Shown here piece by piece: positions 40,686 to 54,101 of a stretch of 64,000 nucleotides of DNA. Numbering within the stretch: position 1 is the stretch's first letter; each line of letters opens with the position of its first letter. The stretch lies in NCBI RefSeq assembly GCF_004137795.1, contig NZ_NWTM01000002.1:248001-312000 (forward strand). Direction: 5' to 3'. Made by a program: the position numbers and the translations under genes. Below the pieces are notes generated by a model that ran no database searches, was not told the DNA's origin, and saw only the letters and a program-made list of their open reading frames with translations. The DNA comes from Pectobacterium zantedeschiae. GTDB lineage: Bacteria; Pseudomonadota; Gammaproteobacteria; Enterobacterales; Enterobacteriaceae.

Positions 40686-42305
40686 ATGAGCGATGTACCG
40701 TATCAGTCAATAGCGCTTTACGAAAAACCAGAACCTTGGCATTCCTCTCCTGGGGTACATAATATTAAGTTGACCCCTCTTTTTGTTATTGTTTTTTCTG
40801 GTGTTTTACTGCTCTTTGCCGTGGCTGTCGCAACATCATCCTACTTTTTGAAGCAGGCTGAATTGTCATTAAATGAATCAACGCTGGAATTGAATGTTCG
40901 GATGGAGTTAGTCGATAGCGCTAATCATATGCGTGCAGCGCGTATGAATTTGCTACATGCGGTGAACCACTTACATAATGGTCTTACGGACAATTACAAC
41001 GCCAGTATGAAAGCCGCTGAAGAAAGACTGGTCATGTCGCAGAAAATGTTTAACGGATATCAAAATAGAGCGGTTCGTTCTGGTGCGGAACTCGCCCGTG
41101 ATGATGAATTAAAAGCACGTTATAGCGATTATGTTGAGCGAGGCATCAAGCCCATGTTTGACATAGCGAAAAAAGGCAATGTTGAAGAACTCAATGCATT
41201 TGAGTCGACCACCATGTCTAAATTGGATGATGAGTACGATGTGCCGCTGAAAGCGTCTTACCTTTATCGGGTTGATATGGCCAAAAACATTAATTTGACG
41301 GCGGAAAGACATTCAACCCTGGGATACACGCTCATGACAGGCGCATTTATCCTTGCCATCGTGTTAACGGGTATGACGTTCTTATTAATTCGCCGGGTCA
41401 TTATTAACCCAATACAGTATTGGGTGTCGCGTATACAGGCGATCGCGCAGGGGGACTTAACGCGCGCGAGTGCGGATGTGGGGAGAAATGAAATCGGCAT
41501 TTTGGGTGACAATATCCAGCAAATGCAGGATTCACTCTCAGAGACAGTGGGTTCAGTGCGTGATAGCGCGGAGTCTATTCACAGCAGTTCGACGAAGATC
41601 GCCGTCGGTAATACGGATTTGTCCGCACGAACGGAGCAGCAGGCTGCGGCACTGGCGGAAACGGCGGCCAGTATGGAGCAGCTCACGGCGGCGGTGAAGC
41701 AGAATACCGATAATGCACATCATGCCAGCAAGGCGGCGACAGATACCTCGTCTAAAGCGGTGAATGGCGGCAGCATTGTGGAACAGGTGGTGGGTTCTAT
41801 GGCCGACATCGCCAAGAGTTCAGACAAAATTTCTGAGATTATTGCGCTTATTAACGGGATTGCATTCCAGACCAATATTCTGGCGCTGAATGCGGCGGTA
41901 GAAGCGGCCCGAGCGGGCGAGCAGGGCAAAGGGTTTGCGGTAGTGGCAGGGGAAGTGCGGAATCTGGCACAGCGCTCGGCCAACGCCGCCACGGAGATTG
42001 CTGCATTGATTAAAGAATCCGAAACCAGAGTGATCGAGGGAACGACGTTGGCATCTGAAGCGGGTAAAGCGATGGCTGAGATTGTCGCTGAAATTAATAA
42101 CGTTACCCGAATCATGAATGAGATTGCGCTCGCTTCTGATGAGCAAAGCAGCGGTATTAATCAGGTGTCGTTAGCAATATCAGAAATGGATCGGGTCACG
42201 CAACAAAATGCGACGCTGGTGCTGGAGGCTTCCTCGTCTGCCGCATCGCTGGAGCAGCAGGCTGAACGGTTGAATCTTGGGGTGTCCCGGTTTCACCTGA
42301 TGTAA
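40686..42305 (+). CDS. Methyl-accepting chemotaxis protein
   Basis: Membrane chemoreceptor of 539 residues. Membrane segments at about 30-52 and 213-236 bracket a periplasmic four-helix (Tar-like) sensor domain; a HAMP domain follows (about 236-288). The cytoplasmic coiled coil has the highly conserved signalling tip at about 384-430 ([20 protein letters not shown]). No C-terminal NWETF-type tether is present (it ends RFHLM), so it is a low-abundance-type receptor that would rely on others for CheR/CheB access. The ligand cannot be predicted. It has its own terminator. Confidence 0.96.
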   Translation: MSDVPYQSIALYEKPEPWHSSPGVHNIKLTPLFVIVFSGVLLLFAVAVATSSYFLKQAELSLNESTLELNVRMELVDSANHMRAARMNLLHAVNHLHNGLTDNYNASMKAAEERLVMSQKMFNGYQNRAVRSGAELARDDELKARYSDYVERGIKPMFDIAKKGNVEELNAFESTTMSKLDDEYDVPLKASYLYRVDMAKNINLTAERHSTLGYTLMTGAFILAIVLTGMTFLLIRRVIINPIQYWVSRIQAIAQGDLTRASADVGRNEIGILGDNIQQMQDSLSETVGSVRDSAESIHSSSTKIAVGNTDLSARTEQQAAALAETAASMEQLTAAVKQNTDNAHHASKAATDTSSKAVNGGSIVEQVVGSMADIAKSSDKISEIIALINGIAFQTNILALNAAVEAARAGEQGKGFAVVAGEVRNLAQRSANAATEIAALIKESETRVIEGTTLASEAGKAMAEIVAEINNVTRIMNEIALASDEQSSGINQVSLAISEMDRVTQQNATLVLEASSSAASLEQQAERLNLGVSRFHLM

Positions 42306-42356
42306 TCCCGCAGGTAAAAAAGCCAGAGCGGTAAAAAACAGAGATGTATCATTGAT

Positions 42357-42387
42357 AGCCAGCGGCTTGTGTCGCTGGCTTTTTTTC
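42357..42387 (+). terminator. Terminator of the chemoreceptor gene
   Basis: AGCCAGCG and CGCTGGCT pair around an eight-base loop and are followed by seven T residues. Confidence 0.9.
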
Positions 42388-42523
42388 GACGTATTCTCCA
42401 GCATGGGATGTTAATCCACTTCTGATAGAATCAATGAAACAGGTACACAGCCTCTGGATGATAAAGCGAGCATGTTGCTTCTCTGCCAGAGCAATTTTGT
42501 ACAAACGATAAGAGGGTTGACGC

Positions 42524-43360
42524 GTGCATAAAAAGCCGGTTGCGCAAGAGCAGACAAACTTCAGGCACCTTGAAGCACTCGGCGGTCTGGATATGTTGCA
42601 GGCGCAGTACTACCAGCAGCGCTTTCCTCGCCATGTTCATGATACCTATTGCATCAGCGTGATTGAGCAGGGTGCTCAGCGCTTTTATCGTTCAGGTGCA
42701 GAGCATGTTGCGCCGAAAGGCGATATCATTCTGGTGAACGCAGACGATGTGCATACAGGAAGTTCTGAGGTAGAAACGGGCTGGGCCTACCGAGCTATTT
42801 ATCCCCATCCCGACCTTTTTCGTTCAATTAATCAGGATCTTCAACGTTCAAAGGACGCCATTCCTTGGTTTCCCGATGCTGTTGTTCATGACTCAGGTCT
42901 GGCAGAACAGTTGCTCATGACATTTAACATGCTCGCTCAACCGGGCAATATGTTATTGAAAGAAACGCTGCTCTTGTCTTCATTAACCTGGCTAACGATG
43001 CGCTATAGCAAAACTCGCCTGACGCCACAGACTTTGCCTATCGCGACCCAAAATATACTGAACGTTAAAGCTTTCATGGACAGCTATCCTGAGAGAGAAC
43101 TTGCTCTCGTTGAACTGGCTGAACTCGCCGGGCTCAGTGTGTGGCACTTCTTACGGCAGTTTAAAGCGGTTGTCGGTATTACGCCTCACGCTTATTTGAT
43201 TCAGGCTCGTCTGCGCAAGGCAAAAGACCTGTTGCGTAAAGGCAATACTATTCTTGATGTTTCGGTGCAGTGTGGTTTTACCGATCAGAGCCACTTCCAT
43301 CGTCATTTCAAAAACTCGCTGGGGCTGACGCCGGGTGAGTTTGCTAAAGGCAACCTATAA
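42524..43360 (+). CDS. AraC-family transcriptional regulator
   Basis: 278 residues, starting at a GTG. The N-terminal cupin-type sensor domain (FPRHVHDTYCISVIEQGAQR, later HPDLFRSI) is followed by the C-terminal double helix-turn-helix (about 180-275: LAELAGLSVWHFLRQFKAVV and DVSVQCGFTDQSHFHRHFK). It lies directly upstream of azlC/azlD on the same strand with a gap of about 100 bases, so it is the likely regulator of that exporter. Effector unknown; a branched-chain or related amino acid is a guess. Confidence 0.93.
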   Translation: MHKKPVAQEQTNFRHLEALGGLDMLQAQYYQQRFPRHVHDTYCISVIEQGAQRFYRSGAEHVAPKGDIILVNADDVHTGSSEVETGWAYRAIYPHPDLFRSINQDLQRSKDAIPWFPDAVVHDSGLAEQLLMTFNMLAQPGNMLLKETLLLSSLTWLTMRYSKTRLTPQTLPIATQNILNVKAFMDSYPERELALVELAELAGLSVWHFLRQFKAVVGITPHAYLIQARLRKAKDLLRKGNTILDVSVQCGFTDQSHFHRHFKNSLGLTPGEFAKGNL

Positions 43361-43465
43361 ATAGGCTTGTTCTCTATTCTGAGGGGAAGCAACTTTATCC
43401 AATACTATTAAAAGGCGTTTTGTTAATTTTCCGCTATCGATTTATTTATGGTAGTGCAAGGTTAT

Positions 43466-44200
43466 ATGGAAAACACCGTAGCTCGTTCATCGTCGGCATC
43501 AAAAAACACGATGAGTCCATGGAAGCATTTTATGACCGGTGTGGTTGAAATGCTCCCTCTTTGTTTGTCGGTTGTGCCCTGGGGTATTCTTGCTGGTTCG
43601 ATGGCTATCCAATCGGGATTATCCGTCGGGCAAAGTATCGGGATGTCCGCCATTATTTTTGCGGGAGCCGCGCAATTAGTCTCACTAGGATTACTCATGT
43701 CTGGGGCGAATGTCGCAACGCTATTAATCTCTGTTTTCTTTATCACCGCACAGCACCTGATATATGGCCTAACGCTACGTGAGTACGTTTCAACCTTGAA
43801 ATTAAGAAAACGACTGCCTATTGGTTTTTTATTATCAGATGAACTCTTTGCGCTCAGTGAAAAGAAAGACAGAAAGAACAACGTCAGCGCCAGCTATTTA
43901 ATCGGTGCGGGCGTCACTTTTTATATCTTTTGGAATATCTTCAGCATTCTTGGTGTGCTCATGGCGTCTTCAGTGCCTGACTTGGATAAGTATCACCTTG
44001 ATTACTCTATTGTTGCTACGTTCATCACCATCGTTGTGCCGATGATCAAGAAGATCAGCACCTTTTCTGGCGTCCTGTTCTCGCTGCTGCTGTCAATGCT
44101 ATTGACCTATTTCAAGATAGAAGGTGCCATCGCTATCGCTGGTGTTGGCGGTATGTTTTTCTCTGTATTTATCGGGTCTGTGCTTAAGGAAGAAAAATGA
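43466..44200 (+). CDS. azlC: AzlC-family amino acid exporter, large subunit
   Basis: Inner-membrane protein of about 244 residues with seven or eight hydrophobic segments. The family signature PLCLSVVPWGILAGSMAI and FAGAAQLVSLGLL is clear. AzlCD-type (YgaZH in E. coli) pairs export branched-chain amino acids. The ATG at 43466, behind CAAGG, is preferred over 43448. The stop overlaps azlD by four bases (ATGA). The preceding AraC gene is a likely regulator. Confidence 0.9.
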   Translation: MENTVARSSSASKNTMSPWKHFMTGVVEMLPLCLSVVPWGILAGSMAIQSGLSVGQSIGMSAIIFAGAAQLVSLGLLMSGANVATLLISVFFITAQHLIYGLTLREYVSTLKLRKRLPIGFLLSDELFALSEKKDRKNNVSASYLIGAGVTFYIFWNIFSILGVLMASSVPDLDKYHLDYSIVATFITIVVPMIKKISTFSGVLFSLLLSMLLTYFKIEGAIAIAGVGGMFFSVFIGSVLKEEK

Positions 44201-44508
44201 GTTGGTTATTGATATTCGTTTTGTCGGGGATTGTGTTCTTTAATCGCTATATCTTTCTTGAGCCTGCTGTACCGGTAAAAATCCCCGTTTTACTCCATCG
44301 TGCTTTAAAGTATTCTGCGCCATGTTTGCTCACCGCGATTTGTGGGCCGATTATTTTAATGGAACACGGCGTTATTCGCACCTTTCCTGATAATCCTTAT
44401 TTCCTCGGTGCTATTGTAAGTATCGTGATTTCATTTTTTATCAGAAATATTGTGATCGCGGTGCTCTTAAGTATGCTGGCTTTTTATCTTATTGCTGCCT
44501 TGCTTTAG
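44197..44508 (+). CDS. azlD: AzlD-family amino acid exporter, small subunit
   Basis: 103 residues, almost entirely hydrophobic, with three or four membrane segments; the stretch LLHRALKYSAPCLLTAI matches the AzlD core. It starts within the azlC stop codon overlap, so the two subunits are coupled. A hairpin shared with the convergent leu operon follows. Confidence 0.88.
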   Translation: MSWLLIFVLSGIVFFNRYIFLEPAVPVKIPVLLHRALKYSAPCLLTAICGPIILMEHGVIRTFPDNPYFLGAIVSIVISFFIRNIVIAVLLSMLAFYLIAALL

Positions 44509-44520
44509 CGCTTAATTTAA

Positions 44521-44551
44521 AAAAGAAAAAGCCCGCAAAAAATGCGGGCTT
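44521..44551. terminator. Bidirectional terminator between azlD and leuD
   Basis: AAGCCCGC pairs with GCGGGCTT. On the minus strand it is followed by TTTTTCTTTT, so it best fits the end of the leu operon. Confidence 0.85.
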
Positions 44552-44572
44552 CAGACTATTCTCAATCTCAAA

Positions 44573-45175
44573 TCAGTTCAGAAAGGCTGGCTGATTCTTC
44601 TCATACTCGGTAATCGATGTTTCGTGTTGCAGCGTCAGGCCGATGCTGTCTAACCCGTTGATCATGCAGTGACGGCGGAAGCTATCGATTTCAAACGGAT
44701 AGCGTTTGCTGCCTGCCTGAACGACCTGATTTTCCAGATCGACGGTGAAATTAATCCCTTCCTGACCATCAACCAGCTTGAACAGTTCGTCGACTTCTTC
44801 GTCGCTCAATTTTACTGGCAGCAGTTGGTTGTTAAACGAGTTGCCGTAGAAGATATCGGCAAAGCTTGGGGCGATAACGACTTTGAAGCCGTAATCGGTC
44901 AGCGCCCACGGCGCGTGCTCACGAGAAGAGCCACAGCCGAAGTTTTCGCGCGCCAGCAGGATGCTAGCCCCCTTGTAATGCGGTTTGTTCAGCACAAACT
45001 CAGGGTTGGGCTGTTGTCCCGCATCGTCCAGAAAGCGCCAGTCATGGAATAGATGTTGGCCGAAACCTGTGCGCGTCACCTTTTGCAGAAACTGCTTGGG
45101 AATGATGGCGTCGGTATCGACGTTAGCGGCATCCAGAGGAACCACCAGACCAGTATGTTGAGTAAATTTAGCCAT
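44573..45175 (-). CDS. leuD: 3-isopropylmalate dehydratase small subunit
   Basis: Partner of LeuC in the isomerisation of 2- to 3-isopropylmalate. 200 residues. Typical stretches: [17 protein letters not shown] near the N-terminus and the substrate loop [18 protein letters not shown]. Last gene of leuABCD, 13 bases after leuC. Confidence 0.98.
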   Translation of the reverse strand: MAKFTQHTGLVVPLDAANVDTDAIIPKQFLQKVTRTGFGQHLFHDWRFLDDAGQQPNPEFVLNKPHYKGASILLARENFGCGSSREHAPWALTDYGFKVVIAPSFADIFYGNSFNNQLLPVKLSDEEVDELFKLVDGQEGINFTVDLENQVVQAGSKRYPFEIDSFRRHCMINGLDSIGLTLQHETSITEYEKNQPAFLN

Positions 45176-45188
45176 GTTGGTTTCTCTC

Positions 45189-46589
45189 TTAATTCAACTC
45201 GCGGACGTCGGCAAAGCGACCCGTCACCGCCGCAGCCGCAGCCATTGCTGGGCTGACCAGATGGGTACGGCCTGCGCGCCCCTGACGGCCTTCAAAGTTA
45301 CGGTTGCTGGTTGAGGCGCAACGCTCGCCAGGGTTCAGGCGGTCATTGTTCATCGCCAGGCACATGGAGCAGCCTGGTAAGCGCCACTCAAAGCCCGCTT
45401 CGATGAACACTTTATCCAGCCCTTCCAGCTCCGCCATGGTTTTTACCGGGCCGGAACCGGGTACAACGATAGCCTGAACGCCAGCGGCGACTTTACGCCC
45501 TTTGGCAATCTCTGCTGCCGCGCGTAAATCCTCGATACGCGAGTTGGTACAGGAACCAATGAAAACCTTATCGATCTTCACATCGGTCAGTTTAATGCCG
45601 GGTTGCAGATCCATATACGCCAACGCTTTGGCGGCAGAGGCGCGCTCTACCGGATCGCTGAAAGAATCCGGGCTAGGGATTTCCTGATTGACGGCGATAA
45701 CCTGGCCGGGGTTGGTGCCCCAGGTAACCTGCGGTGCAATCTGCGCAGCGTCCAGCGTGACGACAGCGTCGAACTGTGCGCCATCATCGGACTTCAATGT
45801 GCTCCAGTATGCAACGGCGGCGTCCCAGTTGGCATCTTTCGGGGCGAACTGGCGGCCTTTCAGATAGTTAAAGGTGGTTTCATCCGGTGCAACCAGACCC
45901 GCTTTCGCCCCCATCTCAATGGCCATGTTGCACAACGTCATACGGCCTTCCATGCTCAACGCACGAATAGCGTCACCACAGAATTCAACTACGTGGCCGG
46001 TGCCGCCCGCGCTACCGGTTTTACCGATGATCGCCAGCACAATATCTTTTGCGGTGATGCCATGCGGGGCATCACCCGTGACTTCAATCTTCATGGTTTT
46101 GGCACGACCCTGTTTCAGAGTTTGGGTCGCCAGTACATGTTCCACTTCCGATGTACCGATGCCGAAGGCCAGTGAACCAAATGCGCCGTGCGTTGCGGTG
46201 TGTGAGTCACCACAGACGATAGTCATACCCGGCAGCGTCATGCCTTGTTCTGGGCCGATAACGTGAACAATGCCCTGGTTCGGGTGGTTCAGGTCATACA
46301 GCTGAACGCCAAATTCCGCACAGTTCTTGATTAACTCCTGCATCTGAATGCGGGCCATCTCGCCACTGGCGTTAATGTCTTTGGTCTGCGTGGACACGTT
46401 GTGGTCCATGGTTGCGAAGGTTTTCCCCGGCTGACGAACCTTACGGCCCATGGCACGCAGGCCGTCGAAGGCCTGTGGTGAGGTCACTTCGTGCACCAGA
46501 TGTCTGTCGATATACAGCAGCGGCGTTTCGTTCGGTGCTTCATGAACCACGTGCGCTTCGAACAGTTTTTGATATAACGTCTTACCCAT
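45189..46589 (-). CDS. leuC: 3-isopropylmalate dehydratase large subunit
   Basis: Iron-sulfur aconitase-type subunit of 466 residues. Opening [20 protein letters not shown] in the active-site region. The three cluster cysteines are visible in [12 protein letters not shown] and [13 protein letters not shown]. Two bases follow leuB. Confidence 0.98.
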   Translation of the reverse strand: MGKTLYQKLFEAHVVHEAPNETPLLYIDRHLVHEVTSPQAFDGLRAMGRKVRQPGKTFATMDHNVSTQTKDINASGEMARIQMQELIKNCAEFGVQLYDLNHPNQGIVHVIGPEQGMTLPGMTIVCGDSHTATHGAFGSLAFGIGTSEVEHVLATQTLKQGRAKTMKIEVTGDAPHGITAKDIVLAIIGKTGSAGGTGHVVEFCGDAIRALSMEGRMTLCNMAIEMGAKAGLVAPDETTFNYLKGRQFAPKDANWDAAVAYWSTLKSDDGAQFDAVVTLDAAQIAPQVTWGTNPGQVIAVNQEIPSPDSFSDPVERASAAKALAYMDLQPGIKLTDVKIDKVFIGSCTNSRIEDLRAAAEIAKGRKVAAGVQAIVVPGSGPVKTMAELEGLDKVFIEAGFEWRLPGCSMCLAMNNDRLNPGERCASTSNRNFEGRQGRAGRTHLVSPAMAAAAAVTGRFADVRELN

Positions 46590-46591
46590 GG

Positions 46592-49281
<2,690 letters not shown>

Positions 49282-49328
49282 CGGTTTAGTTCCTTGTCGT
49301 GTCTACTTGTACTTGGCGCTCGGCGAGT

Positions 49329-49360
49329 AAAAAAAAACCCGCGCATCAGCGCGGGTTTTT
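49329..49360 (-). terminator. leu operon attenuator
   Basis: AACCCGCGC and GCGCGGGTT pair around TGAT, followed on the minus strand by eight T residues. Located between leuL and leuA. Confidence 0.92.
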
Positions 49361-49379
49361 GTATCGTGTGGCGAGAAAC

Positions 49380-49463
49380 TTAGTTCTTAACTCTGCCCAC
49401 AAACCTACCGCGCAAGAAGGATGCGTTTAGTAGTAGGCCTAGTAGGACAGCAAAGTTGAACAT
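49380..49463 (-). CDS. leuL: leu operon leader peptide
   Basis: 27 codons: MFNFAVLLGLLLNASFLRGR, then FVGRVKN. Five of the six leucine codons are CTA, rare in enterobacteria, in runs of two and three, which makes the leader very sensitive to leucyl-tRNA charging. The plan (leucine run, then RGR and a short tail) matches E. coli LeuL. The terminator follows 20 bases after the stop. Confidence 0.9.
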   Translation of the reverse strand: MFNFAVLLGLLLNASFLRGRFVGRVKN

Positions 49464-49497
49464 AATGTCTCGTCATCTGAAATTTGGTGTTGCTTTA

Positions 49498-49526
49498 TTG
49501 GTACGCGATTATCAGGGTTATGTCAA
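49498..49526 (-). promoter_or_regulatory. Candidate leu operon promoter
   Basis: On the minus strand a perfect TTGACA is followed after 17 bases by TACCAA, a weak -10. It lies 35 bases upstream of leuL. Confidence 0.5.
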
Positions 49527-49692
49527 CTTTTGATTGATGTGACGTGCGTCAAGTAAACCAGCGATAGCCCGCGGCGAATGAACGAAAGATCGTTGCGGTT
49601 TTGGACAATGACGGTAGACTGCACGCCAAATAATGTACAGCTGTACGCTGAAATGCTGTCAAATTCATTCCCCCTTAGAAATTCTTTTACAG

Positions 49693-51498
49693 ATGAATAA
49701 TCATTTACAGCCATACCATGTGGTGCACCGGGTTCAAGATCAGATCAATCACTGCGCAGGTCGTATTACGCTGCGCGAGTGGACGCCTGCGGGCGAACAG
49801 CAGCTTACCTGGACACAGGCTGGGCAGCGCATCCAACGTATTGCCAGCGCACTCTTGGCGCTGGGCGTGGATGTTCAGGAACGGGTTGCGATTTTCTCTC
49901 ATAACTCAATGAATTGGTCGCTTGCCGATCTGGCGCTGCTACATCTGCGTGCTATCAGCGTTCCAATTTATGCCACCAATACGGCGGCGCAGGCGGCATT
50001 CATCATCAACGATGCGGATATCCGCACGATATTCGTCGGTGGTCAGGAGCAGTTGGATGCATTGCTGGCGCTGCGCGACACTTGCCCACAGTTGCGAAAC
50101 ATCATCGTGATGGATGACGGTGTCAACCTGCGCGGTAGTGACATTGCGCAATCCCTGCATGAATTTGAAGCGCAGGCCGTAGACGATTTCTGGCGTGATG
50201 AATGGCAAATGCGCATCGACAGCCGCGATCTCAACGATCTGTTTACGCTGATTTATACCTCTGGCACCACCGGTGAACCGAAAGGCGTCATGCTGGATTA
50301 CACCAACATGGCGATGCAGCTTAAGCTGCATGACGATCGTCTGGATATGTCAGAAAATGACGTATCGCTCTGTTTCTTACCGCTTTCCCACGTATTTGAG
50401 CGCGCCTGGAGCTTTGTCATTATGCACCGCGGCGCGCAGAACGTGTATCTCAGCAACACGAATCTGGTGCGTGAGGCAATGCAGACGGTGAAGCCGACGG
50501 TGATGTGTGCCGTCCCCCGTTTTTATGAGAAAGTTTATAGCGCCATTCATGAAAAAGTGGCACAGGCACCGTGGTATCGCCAGCGGCTATTCAACTGGGC
50601 TATCGCGCAGGGACAACGTGCTTTTCTGGCTAGTCAGGCCTCGAAGAAGGGGGGACTCTTCCGTCGCGTGATGCACCACTATGCCGACCGTCTGGTGTTA
50701 GGGAAACTGCGCCAGCTTCTGGGCGGCGAAATTCGCTTTATGCCCGCAGCGGGCGCTCGACTGGATGACAACGTCATTCTGTTTTTCCGGTCGATCGGGA
50801 TTCGCATTATTTATGGTTATGGCATGACCGAAACCTGCGCGACGGTGTCCTGCTGGGAGGAAGGTCGCTTCAGTTTGGGCTCTATTGGTACGCCGCTACC
50901 GGGCATTGAGGTCCGCATTGGCGATGAAAAAGAGATTCAGGTGCGCGGCGCGACCATCATGCGAGGTTATTTCCATCGTCCGCAGGAAACCGCAGAAACC
51001 TTTACGGAAGACGGCTGGCTGAAAACCGGTGATGCGGGAGAGCTGGATGCCAACGGTAATCTATTTATTACCGAGCGCTTGAAAGATCTGATGAAAACCT
51101 CGGGCGGTAAATATATCGCGCCGCAGCATCTGGAAGGCACGCTAGGACAGGATCGCTTCATCGAACAGGTTGCGATTATCGCGGACACGCGTAAATACGT
51201 ATCTGCACTGATCGTGCCGTGTTTCGACGCGCTGGAGGAATACGCCCACTCCATCAATCTAAAGTACCACGATCGTCTGGAGTTGCTGCGCCATAGCCAT
51301 ATTATCGAGTTGTTCGAGCAGCGTCTGCGGGACATGCAGAAAGAACTGTCCCGCGTTGAACAGGTGAAGAAATTCACGTTGCTGCCAGTACCGTTTTCGA
51401 TGGCTGAAGGAGAACTGACGCCAACGCTCAAGCTGCGTAGGAAGATCATCAACCAGCGTTACCAGTTGGAAATTGATGCGATGTACGCCGAGTCTTGA
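49693..51498 (+). CDS. AMP-binding long-chain fatty acid-CoA ligase (FAA1 type)
   Basis: Activates a fatty acid to acyl-AMP and then acyl-CoA. About 601 residues from ATG 49693; the in-frame ATG at 49633 adds 20 residues unlike the family. ANL-superfamily motifs: A3 LFTLIYTSGTTGEPKGVML, the structural motif IIYGYGMTETCATVS, GDAGELDANGNLFITERLKD and the C-terminal catalytic lysine region TPTLKLRRK. The overall plan matches FAA1/FadD15-type ligases rather than E. coli FadD. The gene occupies the leuL-ilvI interval, where E. coli has leuO. Confidence 0.9.
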   Translation: MNNHLQPYHVVHRVQDQINHCAGRITLREWTPAGEQQLTWTQAGQRIQRIASALLALGVDVQERVAIFSHNSMNWSLADLALLHLRAISVPIYATNTAAQAAFIINDADIRTIFVGGQEQLDALLALRDTCPQLRNIIVMDDGVNLRGSDIAQSLHEFEAQAVDDFWRDEWQMRIDSRDLNDLFTLIYTSGTTGEPKGVMLDYTNMAMQLKLHDDRLDMSENDVSLCFLPLSHVFERAWSFVIMHRGAQNVYLSNTNLVREAMQTVKPTVMCAVPRFYEKVYSAIHEKVAQAPWYRQRLFNWAIAQGQRAFLASQASKKGGLFRRVMHHYADRLVLGKLRQLLGGEIRFMPAAGARLDDNVILFFRSIGIRIIYGYGMTETCATVSCWEEGRFSLGSIGTPLPGIEVRIGDEKEIQVRGATIMRGYFHRPQETAETFTEDGWLKTGDAGELDANGNLFITERLKDLMKTSGGKYIAPQHLEGTLGQDRFIEQVAIIADTRKYVSALIVPCFDALEEYAHSINLKYHDRLELLRHSHIIELFEQRLRDMQKELSRVEQVKKFTLLPVPFSMAEGELTPTLKLRRKIINQRYQLEIDAMYAES

Positions 51499-51860
51499 TG
51501 ATGTTGTAGGCCGAGAAATTCGTTTCCTGAAAAGAAATGTGGTTTTTCGGCCTCAAGATTTCACTCTGTAATTTATGGCCTTTATGGACGATCTCTCAGG
51601 TCTGAAGGTTCTCAGTTAGTATTTTATCTCAGTTCTTTTTTCCCTCACGTTCGATTTCCCCTAGTCCCGATTAAGGGCGGTGGTTTTTTGCCGTTTGTCT
51701 GCGTCATAATCTGGCGTTATGTTAATGGGTTATCAGTAATCCCTATAATATTCCGTATTCTTGTACTAAAAGTTAACAGTATTAACACAACATGAGCGCG
51801 GGGATTTCCCCCGGTCAATACAGAAGCGGATTCCGTTTTCTGAACAAAAGAGGCAGACCC
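51499..51860. other. ilvIH upstream region
   Basis: 362 bases without a supported gene. An imperfect long hairpin (AGGCCGAGAAA ... TTTTTCGGCCT, about 51508-51554) follows the ligase gene but lacks a T run after it. A TATAAT at 51744-51749 with a weak TTAATG 16 bases upstream is a promoter candidate for ilvIH. In E. coli this interval binds Lrp at several sites; no consensus could be placed by eye. Confidence 0.45.
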
Positions 51861-53579
51861 ATGGAGATGTTGTCAGGCGCCGAAATGGTGGTCCGATCGT
51901 TGATCGATCAGGGCGTAAAACATGTGTTCGGTTATCCGGGCGGTGCGGTGCTGGATATTTACGACGCCCTGCATACGGTTGGCGGTATCGAGCATATTTT
52001 GGTGCGTCATGAACAAGGTGCAGTACATATGGCTGATGGCTATGCACGTGCGACGGGTGAAGTCGGCGTCGTGCTGGTCACGTCCGGTCCCGGTGCGACA
52101 AACGCCATTACCGGTATCGCTACTGCCTATATGGACTCCATTCCTATGGTGGTGTTGTCCGGCCAGGTTGCGACTTCGCTGATTGGTTATGACTCCTTTC
52201 AGGAATGTGACACGGTGGGAATTTCCCGCCCTATCGTGAAGCACAGTTTTCTGGTCAAGAAAGCTGAAGATGTTCCGACTATCCTAAAGAAAGCGTTTTA
52301 TCTGGCATCGACCGGACGTCCGGGTCCTGTGGTCGTCGATCTGCCGAAAGACATCATGAATCCGGCGAATAAGCTGCCGTACGTTTATCCCGAAAGCGTC
52401 AGTATGCGTTCCTATAATCCTACGGTTCAAGGGCACAAAGGTCAGATTCGTCGTGCGCTGCAAACCCTGCTAGCGGCAGAAAAGCCGATTATCTACAGCG
52501 GTGGTGGTGTGATTAACGCAGAGTGCCACGAAGAGCTGCTGACACTGGCGGAAAAACTGAACCTGCCAGTGACAACCTCTCTGATGGGACTGGGCGGATT
52601 CCCCGGAACGCACCGCCAGTGCCTCGGTATGCTGGGGATGCACGGTACGTATGAAGCCAATATGGCTATGCATAACGCCGATGTGATTTTCGCCGTAGGG
52701 GTGCGTTTTGACGACCGCACAACGAACAATCTGGCGAAGTACTGCCCGAATGCGACGGTGTTGCATATTGATATCGATCCCGCGTCGATTTCCAAAACGG
52801 TAAACGCCGATATTCCTATCGTTGGCGACGCTAAGCAGGTATTAAGCCTGATGCTGGAATTGTTGGCGCAGGATGGTGCACAGCAGCAGTTTGATGCGCT
52901 ACGTGACTGGTGGCAGGGTATCGAACAGTGGCGTGGGCGTCACTGTCTGAAATACAGCACCGAAGGCGACAAAATCAAACCGCAGGCAGTGATTGAAACG
53001 CTGCATCGGCTGACCGAAGGTAAAGCCTATGTGGCATCGGATGTCGGTCAGCACCAGATGTTCGCTGCACTGTATTATCCTTTCGATTTACCGCGCCGTT
53101 GGGTGAACTCAGGTGGACTTGGCACGATGGGCTTCGGTTTGCCTGCAGCATTGGGCATCAAGCTTGCGCTGCCAGAAGAAACCGTAATTTGCGTCACGGG
53201 TGATGGCAGTATTCAGATGAATATTCAGGAGCTTTCTACGGCTCTGCAATATGATCTGCCAGTTGTGGTGATCAACCTGAATAACCGTTTCCTCGGCATG
53301 GTGAAGCAGTGGCAGGACATGATCTACTCTGGCCGCCATTCCAGTTCTTATATGGAATCATTACCAGATTTCGTCAAGCTGGCAGAAGCGTACGGCCACG
53401 TCGGGATTTCTATCGATACGCCGGACGAACTGGAAAGTAAGCTGTCACAAGCGCTGGCGCAGAAAGATCGTCTGGTGTTTGTCGATATCAACATCGATAG
53501 CAGCGAGCATGTTTACCCCATGCAGATTCGCGGCGGGGCGATGGATGAAATGTGGTTGAGCAAAACGGAGAGGACCTGA
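51861..53579 (+). CDS. ilvI: Acetolactate synthase III catalytic subunit
   Basis: Second acetohydroxy-acid synthase of the window, 572 residues. The ATG at 51861 matches the E. coli start ([19 protein letters not shown]) and has AGAGG upstream; an in-frame ATG at 51792 is not used. Motifs: [15 protein letters not shown], catalytic Glu in [14 protein letters not shown], ThDP site [20 protein letters not shown] with the Asn pair in [12 protein letters not shown]. Expressed with ilvH, two bases downstream. Confidence 0.98.
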   Translation: MEMLSGAEMVVRSLIDQGVKHVFGYPGGAVLDIYDALHTVGGIEHILVRHEQGAVHMADGYARATGEVGVVLVTSGPGATNAITGIATAYMDSIPMVVLSGQVATSLIGYDSFQECDTVGISRPIVKHSFLVKKAEDVPTILKKAFYLASTGRPGPVVVDLPKDIMNPANKLPYVYPESVSMRSYNPTVQGHKGQIRRALQTLLAAEKPIIYSGGGVINAECHEELLTLAEKLNLPVTTSLMGLGGFPGTHRQCLGMLGMHGTYEANMAMHNADVIFAVGVRFDDRTTNNLAKYCPNATVLHIDIDPASISKTVNADIPIVGDAKQVLSLMLELLAQDGAQQQFDALRDWWQGIEQWRGRHCLKYSTEGDKIKPQAVIETLHRLTEGKAYVASDVGQHQMFAALYYPFDLPRRWVNSGGLGTMGFGLPAALGIKLALPEETVICVTGDGSIQMNIQELSTALQYDLPVVVINLNNRFLGMVKQWQDMIYSGRHSSSYMESLPDFVKLAEAYGHVGISIDTPDELESKLSQALAQKDRLVFVDINIDSSEHVYPMQIRGGAMDEMWLSKTERT

Positions 53580-53581
53580 TC

Positions 53582-54073
53582 ATGCGTCGGATTTTATCAG
53601 TATTACTTGAGAATGAATCAGGCGCCTTGTCCCGTGTTGTCGGCCTGTTTTCACAGCGCGGTTACAACATAGAAAGCCTGACGGTCGCGCCAACCGAAGA
53701 CCCTACGCTATCCCGTATGACTATTCAGACGGTAGGCGATGAGAAAGTGTTGGAGCAGATCGAAAAGCAACTGCACAAGCTGGTGGATGTCCTGCGTGTT
53801 AGTGAACTGGGCCAGGGTGCGCACGTTGAGCGTGAAATCATGCTGGTGAAGCTACAGGCTACAGGTTATGGCCGTGAAGAAGTGAAACGCTGCGCCGATA
53901 TTTTCCGCGGCCAGATTGTGGATGTCACCGCCTCGCTTTACACCGTACAGCTTGCTGGCACCAGCGATAAACTGGATGCGTTCCTCAGTGCCGTACGTGA
54001 AGTCTCCGAAATTGTTGAAGTGGCGCGTTCTGGAATCGTCGGCGTATCGCGCGGCGATAAAATCATGCGTTAA
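53582..54073 (+). CDS. ilvH: Acetolactate synthase III regulatory subunit
   Basis: ACT-domain subunit giving valine sensitivity; 163 residues, the E. coli length. The N-terminal ACT domain [20 protein letters not shown] contains the valine-site loop. ATG 53582 is preferred over 53552, which lies inside ilvI. Terminator follows. Confidence 0.97.
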   Translation: MRRILSVLLENESGALSRVVGLFSQRGYNIESLTVAPTEDPTLSRMTIQTVGDEKVLEQIEKQLHKLVDVLRVSELGQGAHVEREIMLVKLQATGYGREEVKRCADIFRGQIVDVTASLYTVQLAGTSDKLDAFLSAVREVSEIVEVARSGIVGVSRGDKIMR

Positions 54074-54101
54074 TCGACTTTTCGCTGCTTTTTCCTCTAA
54101 G

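Noticed and set aside
49633-49692. Upstream extension of the acyl-CoA ligase by 20 codons
   Set aside because: The added residues are Cys-rich, do not resemble the family N-terminus, and have no ribosome-binding site.
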